64,000 nucleotides of DNA from Jaenimonas drosophilae. Lineage: Eukaryota > Euglenozoa > Kinetoplastea > Trypanosomatida > Trypanosomatidae. Within the stretch, counting starts at the first letter, position 1, and each line of letters begins with the position of its first letter. The notes below the pieces were generated by a model. It saw only the letters and a list, made by a program, of their open reading frames with translations. It ran no database searches and was not told the origin of the DNA. Where the stretch lies: NCBI GenBank assembly GCA_030849065.1, contig JASAON010001610.1, positions 30,147-94,146 on the forward strand, read 5' to 3'. The position numbers were made by a program, and so were the translations under genes. This document shows, in pieces, positions 29,109 to 38,576 of the stretch.

Positions 29109-29486
29109 ATGTCCCACGCAACCGCCGATTTGGAGTATTTCAAGTGTGATGTGTGTGGAATTTATCTGCACAAGGATATCTTTTGTGACCACCGACGAGA
29201 CTGCGTGGGTCTTGACGCGAAGCAACTGAAGAAGAGCGAATGCCTCCAGCTTCAGCAGGAACTGAGTCTGGGAACCCGGCAGCTTCTCGCCCAGGACGAA
29301 GCGCGATCATCCACAGCTGCTCCAACTAGCTCGGTGCGTCTCTCCACAGACCAGCTTGAGAAGCGCCAAGATGCGCGTGTGCGCCGTCAAGTTGCCAATC
29401 AGTACCAAGCTGCACAGGATAAGTTGTTCGCTAGTAAGCTTACGGAAGAACGAGAGAAGGATCTTCTAGACTTTCTCAATGCGTAG
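29109..29486 (+). CDS. Small C2HC zinc-finger protein
   Basis: 125 residues. One finger near the N-terminus with C13-x2-C16-x11-H28-x3-C32 (KCDVCGIYLHKDIFCDHRRDC region), a C2HC pattern that could be a small RNA-, protein- or ubiquitin-binding module. The rest is a charged, probably helical segment (STDQLEKRQDARVRRQVANQ, then KLTEEREKDLLDFLNA) after a Ser/Thr/Ala linker at about 66-78. It sits between the two eL19 genes, with 223 and 274 bases of spacer, and has its own acceptor, so it is an independent unit and not part of the duplicated segment. I do not recognise the family. Confidence 0.7.
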   Translation: MSHATADLEYFKCDVCGIYLHKDIFCDHRRDCVGLDAKQLKKSECLQLQQELSLGTRQLLAQDEARSSTAAPTSSVRLSTDQLEKRQDARVRRQVANQYQAAQDKLFASKLTEEREKDLLDFLNA

Positions 29487-29673
29487 CTTGCATGTGACGT
29501 CGTCGCATACAAAGCTGTTTGTGATGCGTACCTCCTTCTTGTCGCACGCTGTTGGGTGAGCGACATTGTGTATAGTCCTAGTTGCGGTAAAGCTCATGCA
29601 TGTTGTGTGTCTGTGTGTGGTTTACCTTTCAATTCACTCCAACAACTCTCACCCAATCGTCGTACTACGTCAT

Positions 29674-29736
29674 CTCTCTCACACTCACTTTCACTCCTCT
29701 GTCCTTCTGTTACTTCATTCCTGTATTGCTTCAAAG
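29674..29736 (+). promoter_or_regulatory. Trans-splice acceptor for eL19 copy 2
   Basis: Long tract from about 29674 (ctctcacactcactttcact and on to attgcttc) ends caaag with AG at 29735-29736, 24 nt before the ATG at 29761. Its sequence is unrelated to the acceptor of copy 1. Confidence 0.65.
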
Positions 29737-29760
29737 GCTTAGCCGTTCACTCATTGACCG

Positions 29761-30453
29761 ATGGTGTCCCTCAAGCTTCAGGCTCGTCTTGCCTCCAGCA
29801 TCCTCGGCTGCGGCCGTGCCCGCGTGTGGCTTGACCCCAACGAGGCCATGGAGATCCAGAACGCGAACTCCCGCAAGAGCGTGCGCAAGCTCATCAAGGA
29901 TGGCTTCATCATCCGCAAGCCCGTGAAGGTGCACTCCCGTGCCCGCTGGCGCAAGATGAAGGAGGCCAAGGATATGGGCCGCCACAACGGTGTTGGCCGC
30001 CGCGAGGGTACTCGCGAGGCCCGCATGCCCAGCAAGGAGCTCTGGATGCGCCGTCTCCGCATTCTCCGCCGTCTTCTCCGCAAGTACCGTGAGGAGAAGA
30101 AGATCGACCGCCACATCTACCGTGAGCTGTACGTGAAGGCCAAGGGTAACGTGTTCCGCAACAAGCGCAACCTTATGGAGCACATCCACAAGATCAAGAA
30201 CGAGAAGAAGAAGGAGCGCCAGCTTGCTGAGCAGCTTGCCGCCAAGCGCCTGAAGGACGAGCTTCACCGCAAGAAGGCCCGTAAGCAGGAGCTGAAGCGC
30301 CGCGAGAAGGACCGCGAGCGTGCCAAGCGCGATGACGCCGCCGCCGCTGCCAAGAAGAAGAAGGAAGACGCCGCGAAGAAGGCCGCCGCCCCCGCTAAGG
30401 CTGCTGCCCCCGCCAAGGCCGCCGCTCCCGCCGCCAAGAAGGGCAAGAAGTAA
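29761..30453 (+). CDS. RPL19: Ribosomal protein eL19, copy 2 (230 residues)
   Basis: Same protein as the 28175-28885 gene apart from one fewer AAAPAK unit in the tail. The coding sequence is identical to copy 1 for about the first 530 bases. The first differences I find are a silent change at an Arg codon (cgt to cgc), then silent changes in the Ala and Glu codons of the tail, then the 18-base deletion. The 5' and 3' flanks differ completely from copy 1, so the identity stops at the coding boundaries. This copy starts at the first ATG after its own splice acceptor. Two intact copies would raise dosage of a highly used ribosomal protein, common in kinetoplastids where promoters do not set expression. 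Confidence 0.97.
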   Translation: MVSLKLQARLASSILGCGRARVWLDPNEAMEIQNANSRKSVRKLIKDGFIIRKPVKVHSRARWRKMKEAKDMGRHNGVGRREGTREARMPSKELWMRRLRILRRLLRKYREEKKIDRHIYRELYVKAKGNVFRNKRNLMEHIHKIKNEKKKERQLAEQLAAKRLKDELHRKKARKQELKRREKDRERAKRDDAAAAAKKKKEDAAKKAAAPAKAAAPAKAAAPAAKKGKK

Positions 30454-30611
30454 GCGCACCCCTTCTCGACATGAGTTGAACTGACTGCCTCTTTATTCTG
30501 ATTTAGTTAAACCAAGTGATGATTGTGTGTGGATGCTTGGCATTCCTGACGGGGTGAGCAGTTGGCTGAAGCTCTGGGCAATGTCTATGATGCTATAACG
30601 CATGTCTTCAT

Positions 30612-30641
30612 GTTTTGCTCGTTATTATTATTTGTTTTTAG
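30612..30641 (+). promoter_or_regulatory. Trans-splice acceptor for the 30741 gene
   Basis: Tract gttttgctcgttattattatttgtttttag with AG at 30640-30641, about 99 nt before the ATG at 30741. Alternative AGs lie closer (30720 and 30740). Confidence 0.55.
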
Positions 30642-30740
30642 GTAGGTTGGATCACTGAGTGGAGCAAGGCTAGCCCTCCACTGTGGGATTATTGCTGGTC
30701 AGCGCTCGTTTTGTCTATCAAGAAGTACACGTTGCCTCAG

Positions 30741-31442
30741 ATGAGCACCCGAGGAGGGAAGGCCAAGAAGGTGTCTCAGGACAATGGTGACGCCCGTTGG
30801 GCCCGACGAGCGGCTGATGTCGCTGCGGTCATCGACATGGAAAACGTGTTGGGCTGCACGGACGTGATCCTTCTTCAACAGAAACTTATCGAAACCGCTG
30901 AGCGTTTGCTGGCTCTTTCTCAGTGGGGAGAAGATCAACTACAGGAACGATCTACCTTTTACCAGCATCGTTTGAGCTCCGTGACCGCGTACATGGCAAG
31001 GTCCGACGTGTGGGAGGCACCGGATGTCATTCTACACGGAGTGAAGCAACCTGGCAGCAACCGTGCACGCGATCCAGCATCGTCGCTGTCTAGTCGATCA
31101 CTCAACACCGGTTCTCCACGCTCGCATGGTGCCTGGACGAGTCGTCACGGCTCCACGCGAGGCGTGGCGGTCTCCTGCGGAGTCAGCACCTCAGGGGTTG
31201 CACGTGGGAGCAGAGGAGTAGGCAGTGCAGCAGGTCGCTCGCCTGGCTATAGTCACTACCATGATACTCACGGCCGAGGTGGGGGAACGTCCAACCCGCC
31301 AGAAGCAGATCCGTCCACGGAGGATCGAACGCCGCATACGGCACACAGTCGAACCTCTGGTGGTGCCCCATCTCGTGGTAACCGTCGCACCATACGAAGT
31401 GAAAACAGTACACCACGAGGATATCCACTTGCTTCCAAGTAG
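30741..31442 (+). CDS. Unrecognised basic protein
   Basis: 233 residues from the ATG at 30741; the frame opens ten codons earlier at a TTG. Residues 1-100 are mixed and probably folded, with a helical stretch (AADVAAVIDMENVLGCTDVI, then QQKLIETAERLLALSQWGED) that may form a short coiled coil. From about 105 on the protein is Ser/Gly/Arg-rich with repeated SR, RG and HGxxRG pieces (SRHGSTRGVAVS, GRGGGTSN) and looks disordered, possibly RNA-associated. I do not recognise a family. The reading frame, splice signal and position in the array support a real gene. Confidence 0.6.
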   Translation: MSTRGGKAKKVSQDNGDARWARRAADVAAVIDMENVLGCTDVILLQQKLIETAERLLALSQWGEDQLQERSTFYQHRLSSVTAYMARSDVWEAPDVILHGVKQPGSNRARDPASSLSSRSLNTGSPRSHGAWTSRHGSTRGVAVSCGVSTSGVARGSRGVGSAAGRSPGYSHYHDTHGRGGGTSNPPEADPSTEDRTPHTAHSRTSGGAPSRGNRRTIRSENSTPRGYPLASK

Positions 31443-31598
31443 GGTGGGTTGGTGACGGTCACACTAGCTCCCCTATCCACAGGAACTGCAGAAACCAGGC
31501 CCATATGGGTTTGGCAGAGCAACCTCAATAACCAAGGAATAAGGACTGTGCGTTCCTTCCGTGTTGTTTCACTGACATGTCATGAGGCATGCTATGTA

Positions 31599-31618
31599 CT
31601 CTCTCTCTCTCTCTCTCC
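31599..31618. repeat. CT microsatellite inside a polypyrimidine tract
   Basis: About nine perfect CT units, part of the splice tract above. Confidence 0.9.
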
Positions 31619-31651
31619 CTGCTTCTTCGTTACACTTTCTTCTTTGCTCAG
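31600..31651 (+). promoter_or_regulatory. Trans-splice acceptor for the kinesin-like gene
   Basis: A CT microsatellite (31599-31618) grades into gcttcttcgttacactttct and ends gctcag with AG at 31650-31651, 140 nt before the ATG at 31792. The rest of the 31443-31791 spacer shows no gene. Confidence 0.65.
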
Positions 31652-31791
31652 GTGAAGAGCTCTGTGGAGCTACTTGCGTTCAGCAGGAATCCAACATTCC
31701 GCTGTGCTACTGAATACTCTGTCGTACAGTGTCGTGTTGTGTCTTTTCATACAAGCACGAGCAGTTGTTGAAGCTGGACACATAGCCTGCC

Positions 31792-33711
31792 ATGGAACAA
31801 TTCTCCAGAAGCAAGTCCAACAGCCAAGTGGGTGGTGGAATGTCTCCGAGACCCCCAAGTGGTGCCTCCGTTCCCAGAAGCGGGCCGGCCCAAAACATTC
31901 TGAAGAGCGTCGAAAGCCATGTTCGGCTGATGTCCCACTTGGAGAACATTGCTACATCCTCTAGCTACACAGCACTGCGCTTGCGCAATCCGGGTACGTC
32001 ATCGTCATCCTCTCAGGCTGTTGATAAGGGGAGTAGCGGAGGTTCTTGGTCGGACCCATACACGGTGTCACGTGTGCATCGTGGCTCCACGACGGAGCAA
32101 TTCTATGCCGAAGTGGTTGCTCCATGCGTATCCAATAGTACCAGTGGCCAGAGTTACGTTTTCTTGGTAAATGGTCCTGCTGAAAGTGGTCGTAGTCAGA
32201 CCTTGTACGGAAGTCCGCACCATGGCGAGGTTGGACTTGTGGAGCTAGCTGCAGCAGATTATGTGCAACGCATGGAGCAAAGCAAAAAGCTAATGGCCGA
32301 GAGTGGTGCGGACGCTCGCCCCAAGACCGAGAGTGCCCCCCGTGAAGAATCCCCAGCAGCTTTAGGGGGCCTTGGTGGGCTCACCGTGACGTACAGCGCA
32401 TTCATTGTTCGTGGAAACCAAATGGTAGAGACAGCCTCGGGAGAGGCTGTGCGGGTGGAGGAGTTTCCCGCCCCACTCGGAACCGTTGCACTGCCCTTTA
32501 TGCAGCTTCTTACTAGCGCTCCACGTGCGGTTGTGATTCCTGAAAAAAAGCACGTGGACACCTCGTGCGTCATTCAGTTTCAGGTGTACGCCCCCGTTGA
32601 CGCGTACGGCAGACGTGCCATGGCGACGGTCACCTTTGTTGATGTAGCGGCCTTTCGCCTTCCACTGTGCAAGGATGTCCAGCACTTGGTTGAGACGGTC
32701 CAGCGTGTTGCGGGTATCTCATCCTCTGGTGGTGATCCGCAGTTTCAGGAGCTCAAGCTTACGACACTGCTAGAGCCGGCATTGGTGGGTTATGTAACCT
32801 TGGTGTCCATCACAACCATCAGCGGGAGACCGGACTTGTACGCCGATGCGTGCGCTGCCCTTCAATTCTCCAGTGACATACACCGCATTCATCAGGTCCT
32901 CATGCTCATTCACATTCAATCACCCAAGTGGCTGTTTGAGACCGGACATGCACTGGAGCAGCTGCGACTCCAGCGGGAGGCGTTGCTGGCGGAGCACTAC
33001 GAGCGGGGTGTACATGACTACTACCTCCGAGCCGCCAGCTTCATTGCCCAGAATGCCTCTGGTGTGGATGGGGACATTCAGCGTCTGCTCACCGAGACCG
33101 AAGAGGTGCGTCAGGCGCTGGCAAAGGAAGTCAACGATCAATGTCGGGAGCTTCAGGCCAAGATTGACGCGGAGGATGCCTCATGCCGGTGTGAAGCCGA
33201 TGCTGCTCGGTCTGCGCACGCGGAAATATCTCGTGACTTTGACGTGGTGAAGCGGTTGGACGAAGACATCGCCCATCTTGAGCAGCAAATTGCGCATCAA
33301 GAAATTGATAATGAGCACCGGATTAGTGAGATGCGCTTGGAGATATCTTCACTGGAGTCAAGAGCGGCACATCACGCACAGGAAGTGCAGCGAACGGAAA
33401 AGGAGATGCGGCTGTACTACCAAAAGGCCGAGGAGGTGGGCCGAGTGGTTAATGCCTACGCCGATGACCTTCGTTATTCAGAGTTTAGCTCCTCGTGCCG
33501 TCGTGAGCTCAGGCAGATTGCCCAGAAGCGTGCACGCCTTGAAAGCGAGTTGGAGATGGCCGCACAAGTAGCACACAGGCAGACGGACACCCTGCGGGTG
33601 GACCGCGAGCGACGCTCTCGTCTGACGAGGTTAACCTTACAACAAGGGCGTCAAGCACGATCCAACTCCATGTCCACTGCTCCACGGGCTGGTAGCAAAA
33701 CGGCACACTAA
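31792..33711 (+). CDS. Kinesin-like protein with degenerate motor domain and coiled coil
   Basis: 639 residues. Residues about 90-370 keep the order of kinesin motor elements in weakened form. TEQFYAEVVAPCVSN fits the segment before the P-loop (VYxxVxxPLV in kinesins). SYVFLVNGPAESGRSQTLYG fits FAYGQTGSGKTYTM, with the P-loop from G128 reading GPAESGRS, so the catalytic Lys is Arg and spacing is altered. TFVDVAAFRLP near 283 fits the DLAGSE switch II and lacks its Gly and Glu. ELKLTTLLEPALVGYVTLVS near 320 and ACAALQFSSDI fit SKLTRLLxxSLGG and TLxFAxRA. Residues about 385-625 are a coiled coil (LEQLRLQREALLAEHYER, then several heptad stretches). It probably binds microtubules or partners without ATP-driven movement. 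The tail is basic and Ser-rich. Confidence 0.65.
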   Translation: MEQFSRSKSNSQVGGGMSPRPPSGASVPRSGPAQNILKSVESHVRLMSHLENIATSSSYTALRLRNPGTSSSSSQAVDKGSSGGSWSDPYTVSRVHRGSTTEQFYAEVVAPCVSNSTSGQSYVFLVNGPAESGRSQTLYGSPHHGEVGLVELAAADYVQRMEQSKKLMAESGADARPKTESAPREESPAALGGLGGLTVTYSAFIVRGNQMVETASGEAVRVEEFPAPLGTVALPFMQLLTSAPRAVVIPEKKHVDTSCVIQFQVYAPVDAYGRRAMATVTFVDVAAFRLPLCKDVQHLVETVQRVAGISSSGGDPQFQELKLTTLLEPALVGYVTLVSITTISGRPDLYADACAALQFSSDIHRIHQVLMLIHIQSPKWLFETGHALEQLRLQREALLAEHYERGVHDYYLRAASFIAQNASGVDGDIQRLLTETEEVRQALAKEVNDQCRELQAKIDAEDASCRCEADAARSAHAEISRDFDVVKRLDEDIAHLEQQIAHQEIDNEHRISEMRLEISSLESRAAHHAQEVQRTEKEMRLYYQKAEEVGRVVNAYADDLRYSEFSSSCRRELRQIAQKRARLESELEMAAQVAHRQTDTLRVDRERRSRLTRLTLQQGRQARSNSMSTAPRAGSKTAH

Positions 33712-34148
33712 CGTTGCAGAACGGCGAAGACTGCAGGTGTTGGAGAAGCTGGTTTGCTGACCGACTCCAACGATAAACGATTCGTACTCCTGCCGTGGGC
33801 GTTGGCGTGACGTTGTTGCTGTGTGTGCTGCCTACATCTCTGCTTCATTACTAGATGCTAGATTGGAGGATTCGTTGTTGTTGTTGTGTTCTACATTTTT
33901 TTTTGTTCATTCACGTTGTTTGTGTACCCAAGTTTGGCGTGTGCTTCAATGGCTCCTGATTGTCAAGTACTTCTACCCTGCCACTTGTGATGCAAAAAAA
34001 TAATGGTCTTCTTCCTCTTCCTGTTGTGTTTCTTCTCTTTTTGACGCTCTCACGGTGGTTAGTTCGTTTCGAGGTAAAGGAGCTTGGAGGTAGTTTGTAG
34101 AGCTGTAGTACCTGTGGGACCTTAGCTCGTCGCTATCCCCACAACTGA

Positions 34149-34194
34149 CTTCCTCCTCATCTATTTGCTTTTTTTTTCTTTGTTTCACATCAAG
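34149..34194 (+). promoter_or_regulatory. Trans-splice acceptor for the TPR gene
   Basis: Tract cttcctcctcatctatttg then a long T run ends cacatcaag with AG at 34193-34194, 42 nt before the ATG at 34237. The preceding spacer (33712-34148) shows no gene. Confidence 0.65.
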
Positions 34195-34236
34195 TGAGCT
34201 GTACCCACCCAACACGAACAGTGCCACAACGTCGTG

Positions 34237-36582
34237 ATGTCCCGGAGTGGATATCCTCCCGTTGCCTCCGTTGAGGCGGAGCTGAGTCAAAACAGGCAGC
34301 GCGAGCGCTCAGGCAGTGTGTCGTCGCTTCGCCGTCCTCCGGAGGAGCTGGTTGAGCAAGAGAGTCAAGGCGATGTACACAACCCCAATCAATCCAACCT
34401 CAGCCCCGAGGCGGAGGACTTCATTCACGAAATCCTGGCCGTGAATACTCTAGCCATGCAACGCTGCAAAACCGAAGATCTCAACGAAGCCGTCACGATG
34501 CTGGCAGAGGCTTTTGAGCGGCTCAACTCCGATGCCGCGACCTCCGCTATTTCTGACCAGCAGCTTCTGGACCAGCTGAAAGCAACAACTCTGTGCAACA
34601 TGGGCGTAGCAGAGTGTCATCGCGGCCAACCCAGGCAGGCTCTCAGTCACTTTGAGGGTGCGCGTCAACTAGAAGATCAGTGGAACATGGCCTCCCCCTC
34701 CATCGCCTTGAACAGCTGTGCGGCCTACAATGCCCTTCGTTTGTATGACAAGGCCACTGCAGCGGCATTGGAGACCATCGACATGCTTCGTACCCTCGCA
34801 CTCCAGCGCAAGCGCAACAAGAAGCTGATGAAGGAGAAGCAGGTGGAGGAAGGTGCCGCGGTGCACTCACGCAGTATTGGTTTAATTGAGGAACGTCCGC
34901 CAAAGCGCTCGGCCGAAGAGGACGCGATGCTGAACGCCGCCCTTCAGCCCAAGATTGCCGATTCGGAGAACAAGGCGCTCTGGGGTGCGGCGTGGCACAA
35001 TTTGGCTGTGGCGCAGGTGAACACGGCGAAGGCCACACGCGACACCAGCGAGCACAGCAACTCACTCTTTCTGTTTCACAACGCCATGCGCGCTACGCAG
35101 GAGCTTCTTGGCATCCAACATCCCATGTACAAGGCGGTGGTTGACACCTATCGAACAGTTCGCGCACGTCTTCACATGCATGGAGCCTTCAAGCCCCACC
35201 ACACGATGCAAACTGCTCCGCTGCCCAAGGTGGATCCCCGAGAACAGGAGATGGAGGAGCTTCAGGTGGAAGCTGCGGAGGGCCGTTCCCGCCACGCCAC
35301 CCTAGAAACCCAAAAGCAAGACTTAACCATCACCTTCCGTGGAGGAGTCACGAATGGCCAAAAGATGGTGGAGCGAGTGGACCGTCGTGCCTACCCAGAT
35401 GCCAAGGATGAAGCCTACCAGCAAGGAGGCAAGAAACGGCCGAAGCGGGGCAAGGGAAGTAGTGCGCTGTACAGTATGCCACTGAGCGAGACACTGCTTC
35501 GGGCCACAGAAGTGTACGGAAACCCACACCCGCTGCTCTACTCCTCAGCGGCTACGGGGCAGAACGGAGGCTGGGAAGGGGCCGACGGCACCTATGGTGG
35601 TGGTGGTGGTGCGGAGCAGTCAGGATGGGGAAACACCTACGGAGGTCCATCGCAGCAGTCACGCCATCAAGGCAAGGGACGGCAGCAAGGAAAGCCTACG
35701 TCCGCCGCCGCAGGTAGCCGACGCCAGCCCAAGGTTCACCGGCTTCCTGAATTAGTGCGGCAGAACGACCGCAACGGGCCCCGTGGCAACTCCGCCAATG
35801 AGCGCGGTCAATCCAACCGGGGAAACAGCCGTGGGCCGCGTCCGCATCCTCCGCAGGGGTATAGCAACAATGGTGGGGAAGGCGGACCTCAACGCATGGG
35901 AGATAGTAGCCGCATGAACGCTGGCCAACAAGGAGGAGCCAATCGTGGACGAGGTGGGCGTGGAAACAACGCCAATTCGCCCATGAGCGGCCGCCAAGCT
36001 GGAGCGGGCCAGGGTCAGCATTGGGAACAGTCGAAGCTGCTGCTGCTCGCCCAGCCTCCGGCGACGATGAGCACTGCGTATCAGCAGGTGGCACTCCCAT
36101 CAAATGGAGCCGCCCCGCAGCCAGAGCCTCCGACCTCGGCGGGCAGCGCACAGCAGCCTGCGGAAGCCATGCCCCCGGTCCCACCTAAGGACCCCGGTCA
36201 GGATGCCATGACGCAGGTTGATGACGAGTTGGTACCGACTGCACACCAAAGTACTACCATGGACCCACCCGCGGCAGCCACTCCCCGACCGAGGGATCTC
36301 TTTGGGGCGATGTGGGTGGCAGCGGACACGAACTACGTACGTCATGGCAACCGCATCTTTGGACGCCCTGGCTACTACGTAAGCTCGGTGATGAACGTGG
36401 AGCCAACCGGCGAGTTGGTGGGTGCGGCACAGCATGTGGAGGATTTGACCCCTGCTCCCATGATGACGTACAGCAGCTCCTCCAGCAGCCGCGCATCGCT
36501 TTCATCGTCGACGTCCTCTGCCCCCGGAGCGTGCCGGAATGCCTTAGCGACCACCGTCAACCCTACCAGGACCCTGATTTGA
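34237..36582 (+). CDS. TPR-like protein with Gly/Gln/Arg-rich C-terminus
   Basis: 781 residues from the ATG at 34237; the preceding GTG is ignored. Residues about 60-330 are helical and TPR-like: AEDFIHEILAVNTLAMQRCK, LNEAVTMLAEAFERLNSD, TTLCNMGVAECHRGQPRQAL, SHFEGARQLE, SIALNSCAAYNALRLYDKAT, and later WGAAWHNLAVAQVNTAKATR. From about 440 the protein turns to low complexity with GGGGG, QGKGRQQGKP, and RGxRG-like runs (GGANRGRGGRGNN, near 570), typical of proteins in RNA granules. The last about 80 residues regain order (RDLFGAMWVAADTNYVRHGN, RIFGRPGYYV). A scaffold in RNA metabolism is an inference. I do not recognise a named orthologue. Confidence 0.65.
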   Translation: MSRSGYPPVASVEAELSQNRQRERSGSVSSLRRPPEELVEQESQGDVHNPNQSNLSPEAEDFIHEILAVNTLAMQRCKTEDLNEAVTMLAEAFERLNSDAATSAISDQQLLDQLKATTLCNMGVAECHRGQPRQALSHFEGARQLEDQWNMASPSIALNSCAAYNALRLYDKATAAALETIDMLRTLALQRKRNKKLMKEKQVEEGAAVHSRSIGLIEERPPKRSAEEDAMLNAALQPKIADSENKALWGAAWHNLAVAQVNTAKATRDTSEHSNSLFLFHNAMRATQELLGIQHPMYKAVVDTYRTVRARLHMHGAFKPHHTMQTAPLPKVDPREQEMEELQVEAAEGRSRHATLETQKQDLTITFRGGVTNGQKMVERVDRRAYPDAKDEAYQQGGKKRPKRGKGSSALYSMPLSETLLRATEVYGNPHPLLYSSAATGQNGGWEGADGTYGGGGGAEQSGWGNTYGGPSQQSRHQGKGRQQGKPTSAAAGSRRQPKVHRLPELVRQNDRNGPRGNSANERGQSNRGNSRGPRPHPPQGYSNNGGEGGPQRMGDSSRMNAGQQGGANRGRGGRGNNANSPMSGRQAGAGQGQHWEQSKLLLLAQPPATMSTAYQQVALPSNGAAPQPEPPTSAGSAQQPAEAMPPVPPKDPGQDAMTQVDDELVPTAHQSTTMDPPAAATPRPRDLFGAMWVAADTNYVRHGNRIFGRPGYYVSSVMNVEPTGELVGAAQHVEDLTPAPMMTYSSSSSSRASLSSSTSSAPGACRNALATTVNPTRTLI

Positions 36583-37128
36583 GAGGGAGGTGAAGGTGGC
36601 GCTATTTAGAGAGTGAAGCGGCGTCCAATTGCTTGTCGGTGTGTGGGTACGCAATGTACATATCTGCTTCCCACCTTCATGCAGGCGATGGAGCACACAT
36701 CCACGTGGAAGTGGGTGTGACGGGTGTACTACAACCGTCACTTGCCACCCACGAAGCTGGAAGATTCGCAATGTAAACAAGTTGAGTTGATTGGCTTTGA
36801 GTCAACCCCTAGGGGGGAATATACCAAGGCGGATTGACAGGCTTTCACCCCCGCTAGACAGTTCATTGCCCAATAACCATGTTGCGGTGGGGTGTATGCT
36901 GCTGGTAAAACTGTCCGTGGATGGAGCCCAAAAAAAAAAAAACATATGGAGAAGGGGGAGGTATTGTCCCCTTGTTCTAGTGGCCGTGAGAGGGTGATTT
37001 ATTCCCCTCATGACCAAGCTATTGCTGGAATCAATGAGCTCACACTCTTATTTATCTCCTTTTATCTTATTCTGTCTTCTTTCTTTTCATAACTTTGGTT
37101 ATAGGCGAAACACTGTCTGGCGCTGTGA
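36583..37128 (+). promoter_or_regulatory. Spacer with trans-splice acceptor for the 37129 gene
   Basis: No gene seen. A run of 13 A occurs at 36930-36942. The tract ctccttttatcttattctgt plus cttctttcttttc (about 37057-37088) leads to ttatag with AG at 37103-37104, 24 nt before the ATG. Confidence 0.6.
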
Positions 37129-38082
37129 ATGGCGGAGGTGAATGCCAGTGATGGCGTACGACCCCGCCACAGACGAAGACGAACAAAGACCCACACGGCG
37201 CATCGCAGGCGCAGACACCTGGTGAAGTCGCATGAGCCACAACACTCGGATGCCGCTAGTCCCTGTGCGCCATCGTTGGCTGAAACAGCACCAGGAAACC
37301 CGGTGGCTGTGGTCTCTTCCTCCACCCCATCGAGCTCAGATGTGAAGACGAGGACATCTTCTGAAGCCATAGTCACATCGCCTATGGTCAACACAAGAGA
37401 GAGTAGCGATGATACCACTGCTACTTTGGAAGCCAGGAATGCTCTGTGCTGTATCAAGTCGCTGGACAGAAGTCCGTACGAGGAAGGGAGCTCCTCTGAT
37501 TCGCTCAAGGGGCAACGAGCATGGGGGCCGTCTCGATTGGTGACGAGGAGAATACAGGAACCACCGCTGCACTTCGCGGAACGTCTCACCAATGGGACTG
37601 AGACGAAGTCCAAGGATCAGCCATCACCAGCGTGTGTCCCCGCAAAGGTTGAGGTCTCAGGTGGTTGGAGCTGCTGTGGCAATGTACAGACCAAGAGTGA
37701 ACGACGGAGAAGGGAAACGGAAGCGGAGAAACGAGCTGGGCGAGATCAGCAGTACCGCGCAATCCTTCAGAATCATCATGCTCCAGTGGTCCCCCACTCA
37801 ACCACACGAAAGTGGACTGATTGTGAGCCTTACCTCGATGTGGCAGCGCATGCACCTTCTCGTGAGCAGGATGCCTACCGCACAAAGCACTCTGCTGTTC
37901 GGACTGCTATGCGTGGTGTTGGGACTCATCATCCATTGTACGGTGGCGATGCACCACGTGCCCCATTTGGAATGAGGAACACCGTCGCGGAGTATTGGTG
38001 CCTCCCGGGAGGGGAGCACAGTGACTTCCGATTAGAGAGAATACAGAGCAATTCCCCCTCATCGACGCCGAAGAGTCCATGA
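37129..38082 (+). CDS. Unrecognised basic protein
   Basis: 317 residues. The N-terminus is very basic (RPRHRRRRTKTHTAHRRRRH, residues 11-30), which could act as a nuclear or nucleic-acid-binding patch. It is followed by a Ser/Thr-rich stretch (about 45-100). A WSCCGN Cys pair and a charged segment (SERRRRETEAEKRAGRDQQY) lie near residue 180. The C-terminal 120 residues look more conserved and folded (YRAILQNHHAPVV, YLDVAAHAPSREQDAYR, HHPLYGGDAPRAPFGMRNTV, EYWCLPGGEH). No family is recognised. Splice signal and position support a real gene. Confidence 0.55.
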   Translation: MAEVNASDGVRPRHRRRRTKTHTAHRRRRHLVKSHEPQHSDAASPCAPSLAETAPGNPVAVVSSSTPSSSDVKTRTSSEAIVTSPMVNTRESSDDTTATLEARNALCCIKSLDRSPYEEGSSSDSLKGQRAWGPSRLVTRRIQEPPLHFAERLTNGTETKSKDQPSPACVPAKVEVSGGWSCCGNVQTKSERRRRETEAEKRAGRDQQYRAILQNHHAPVVPHSTTRKWTDCEPYLDVAAHAPSREQDAYRTKHSAVRTAMRGVGTHHPLYGGDAPRAPFGMRNTVAEYWCLPGGEHSDFRLERIQSNSPSSTPKSP

Positions 38083-38537
38083 AGACGAGTGTGGTCGTCT
38101 GCTGTCGTGTTGCTCCAAGCTGCTTGCTGTACAATCACCAACGTTATTTTTTTGTTCTTCTTTGTCTGTGTTGTACGGCAGAGTCTTTTCGGCGCTCTCT
38201 CTCTCTCTCTCTTCAGACCCAGATGCTCTCCTTCTCTGTATCTCCACCCCCTTCTTCTGTGAATAGAGCATTGTTGCGACTCACCCCTGCATAAGGTCGT
38301 TTTTCCAGTGCTTCAACTTCTCTATATCTTCATATCCTGAGAAGTAGAGAGCGCCACACACCACCATCACAGTACCGTACACACACTGTGAGGCACTCCA
38401 TTCACCCCCACCCGCCCCCAAAAGTGAACCTAGTTGTTAGTAAAGACCTACTTTACCCCTCCAACCACTCAATTGCGTACCAGAGGCTGTCTGCTCTCCT
38501 CTTTCTACTCACATGAGTTTTGTGTACAGAAAGGAAT

Positions 38538-38560
38538 TCCTTCCTTTCTCGCGTTGTTAG
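38538..38560 (+). promoter_or_regulatory. Trans-splice acceptor for NAD kinase
   Basis: Tract ttccttcctttctcgcgttgttag with AG at 38559-38560, 16 nt before the ATG at 38577. The rest of the 38083-38576 spacer contains a CT run near 38197-38211 and no gene. Confidence 0.55.
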
Positions 38561-38576
38561 TTAGTTATCTCGGGGA

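Noticed and set aside
29731..30459. Minus-strand open frame of about 242 codons opposite eL19 copy 2
   Set aside because: Mirror of a GC3-rich ribosomal gene; no independent splice signal or homology.
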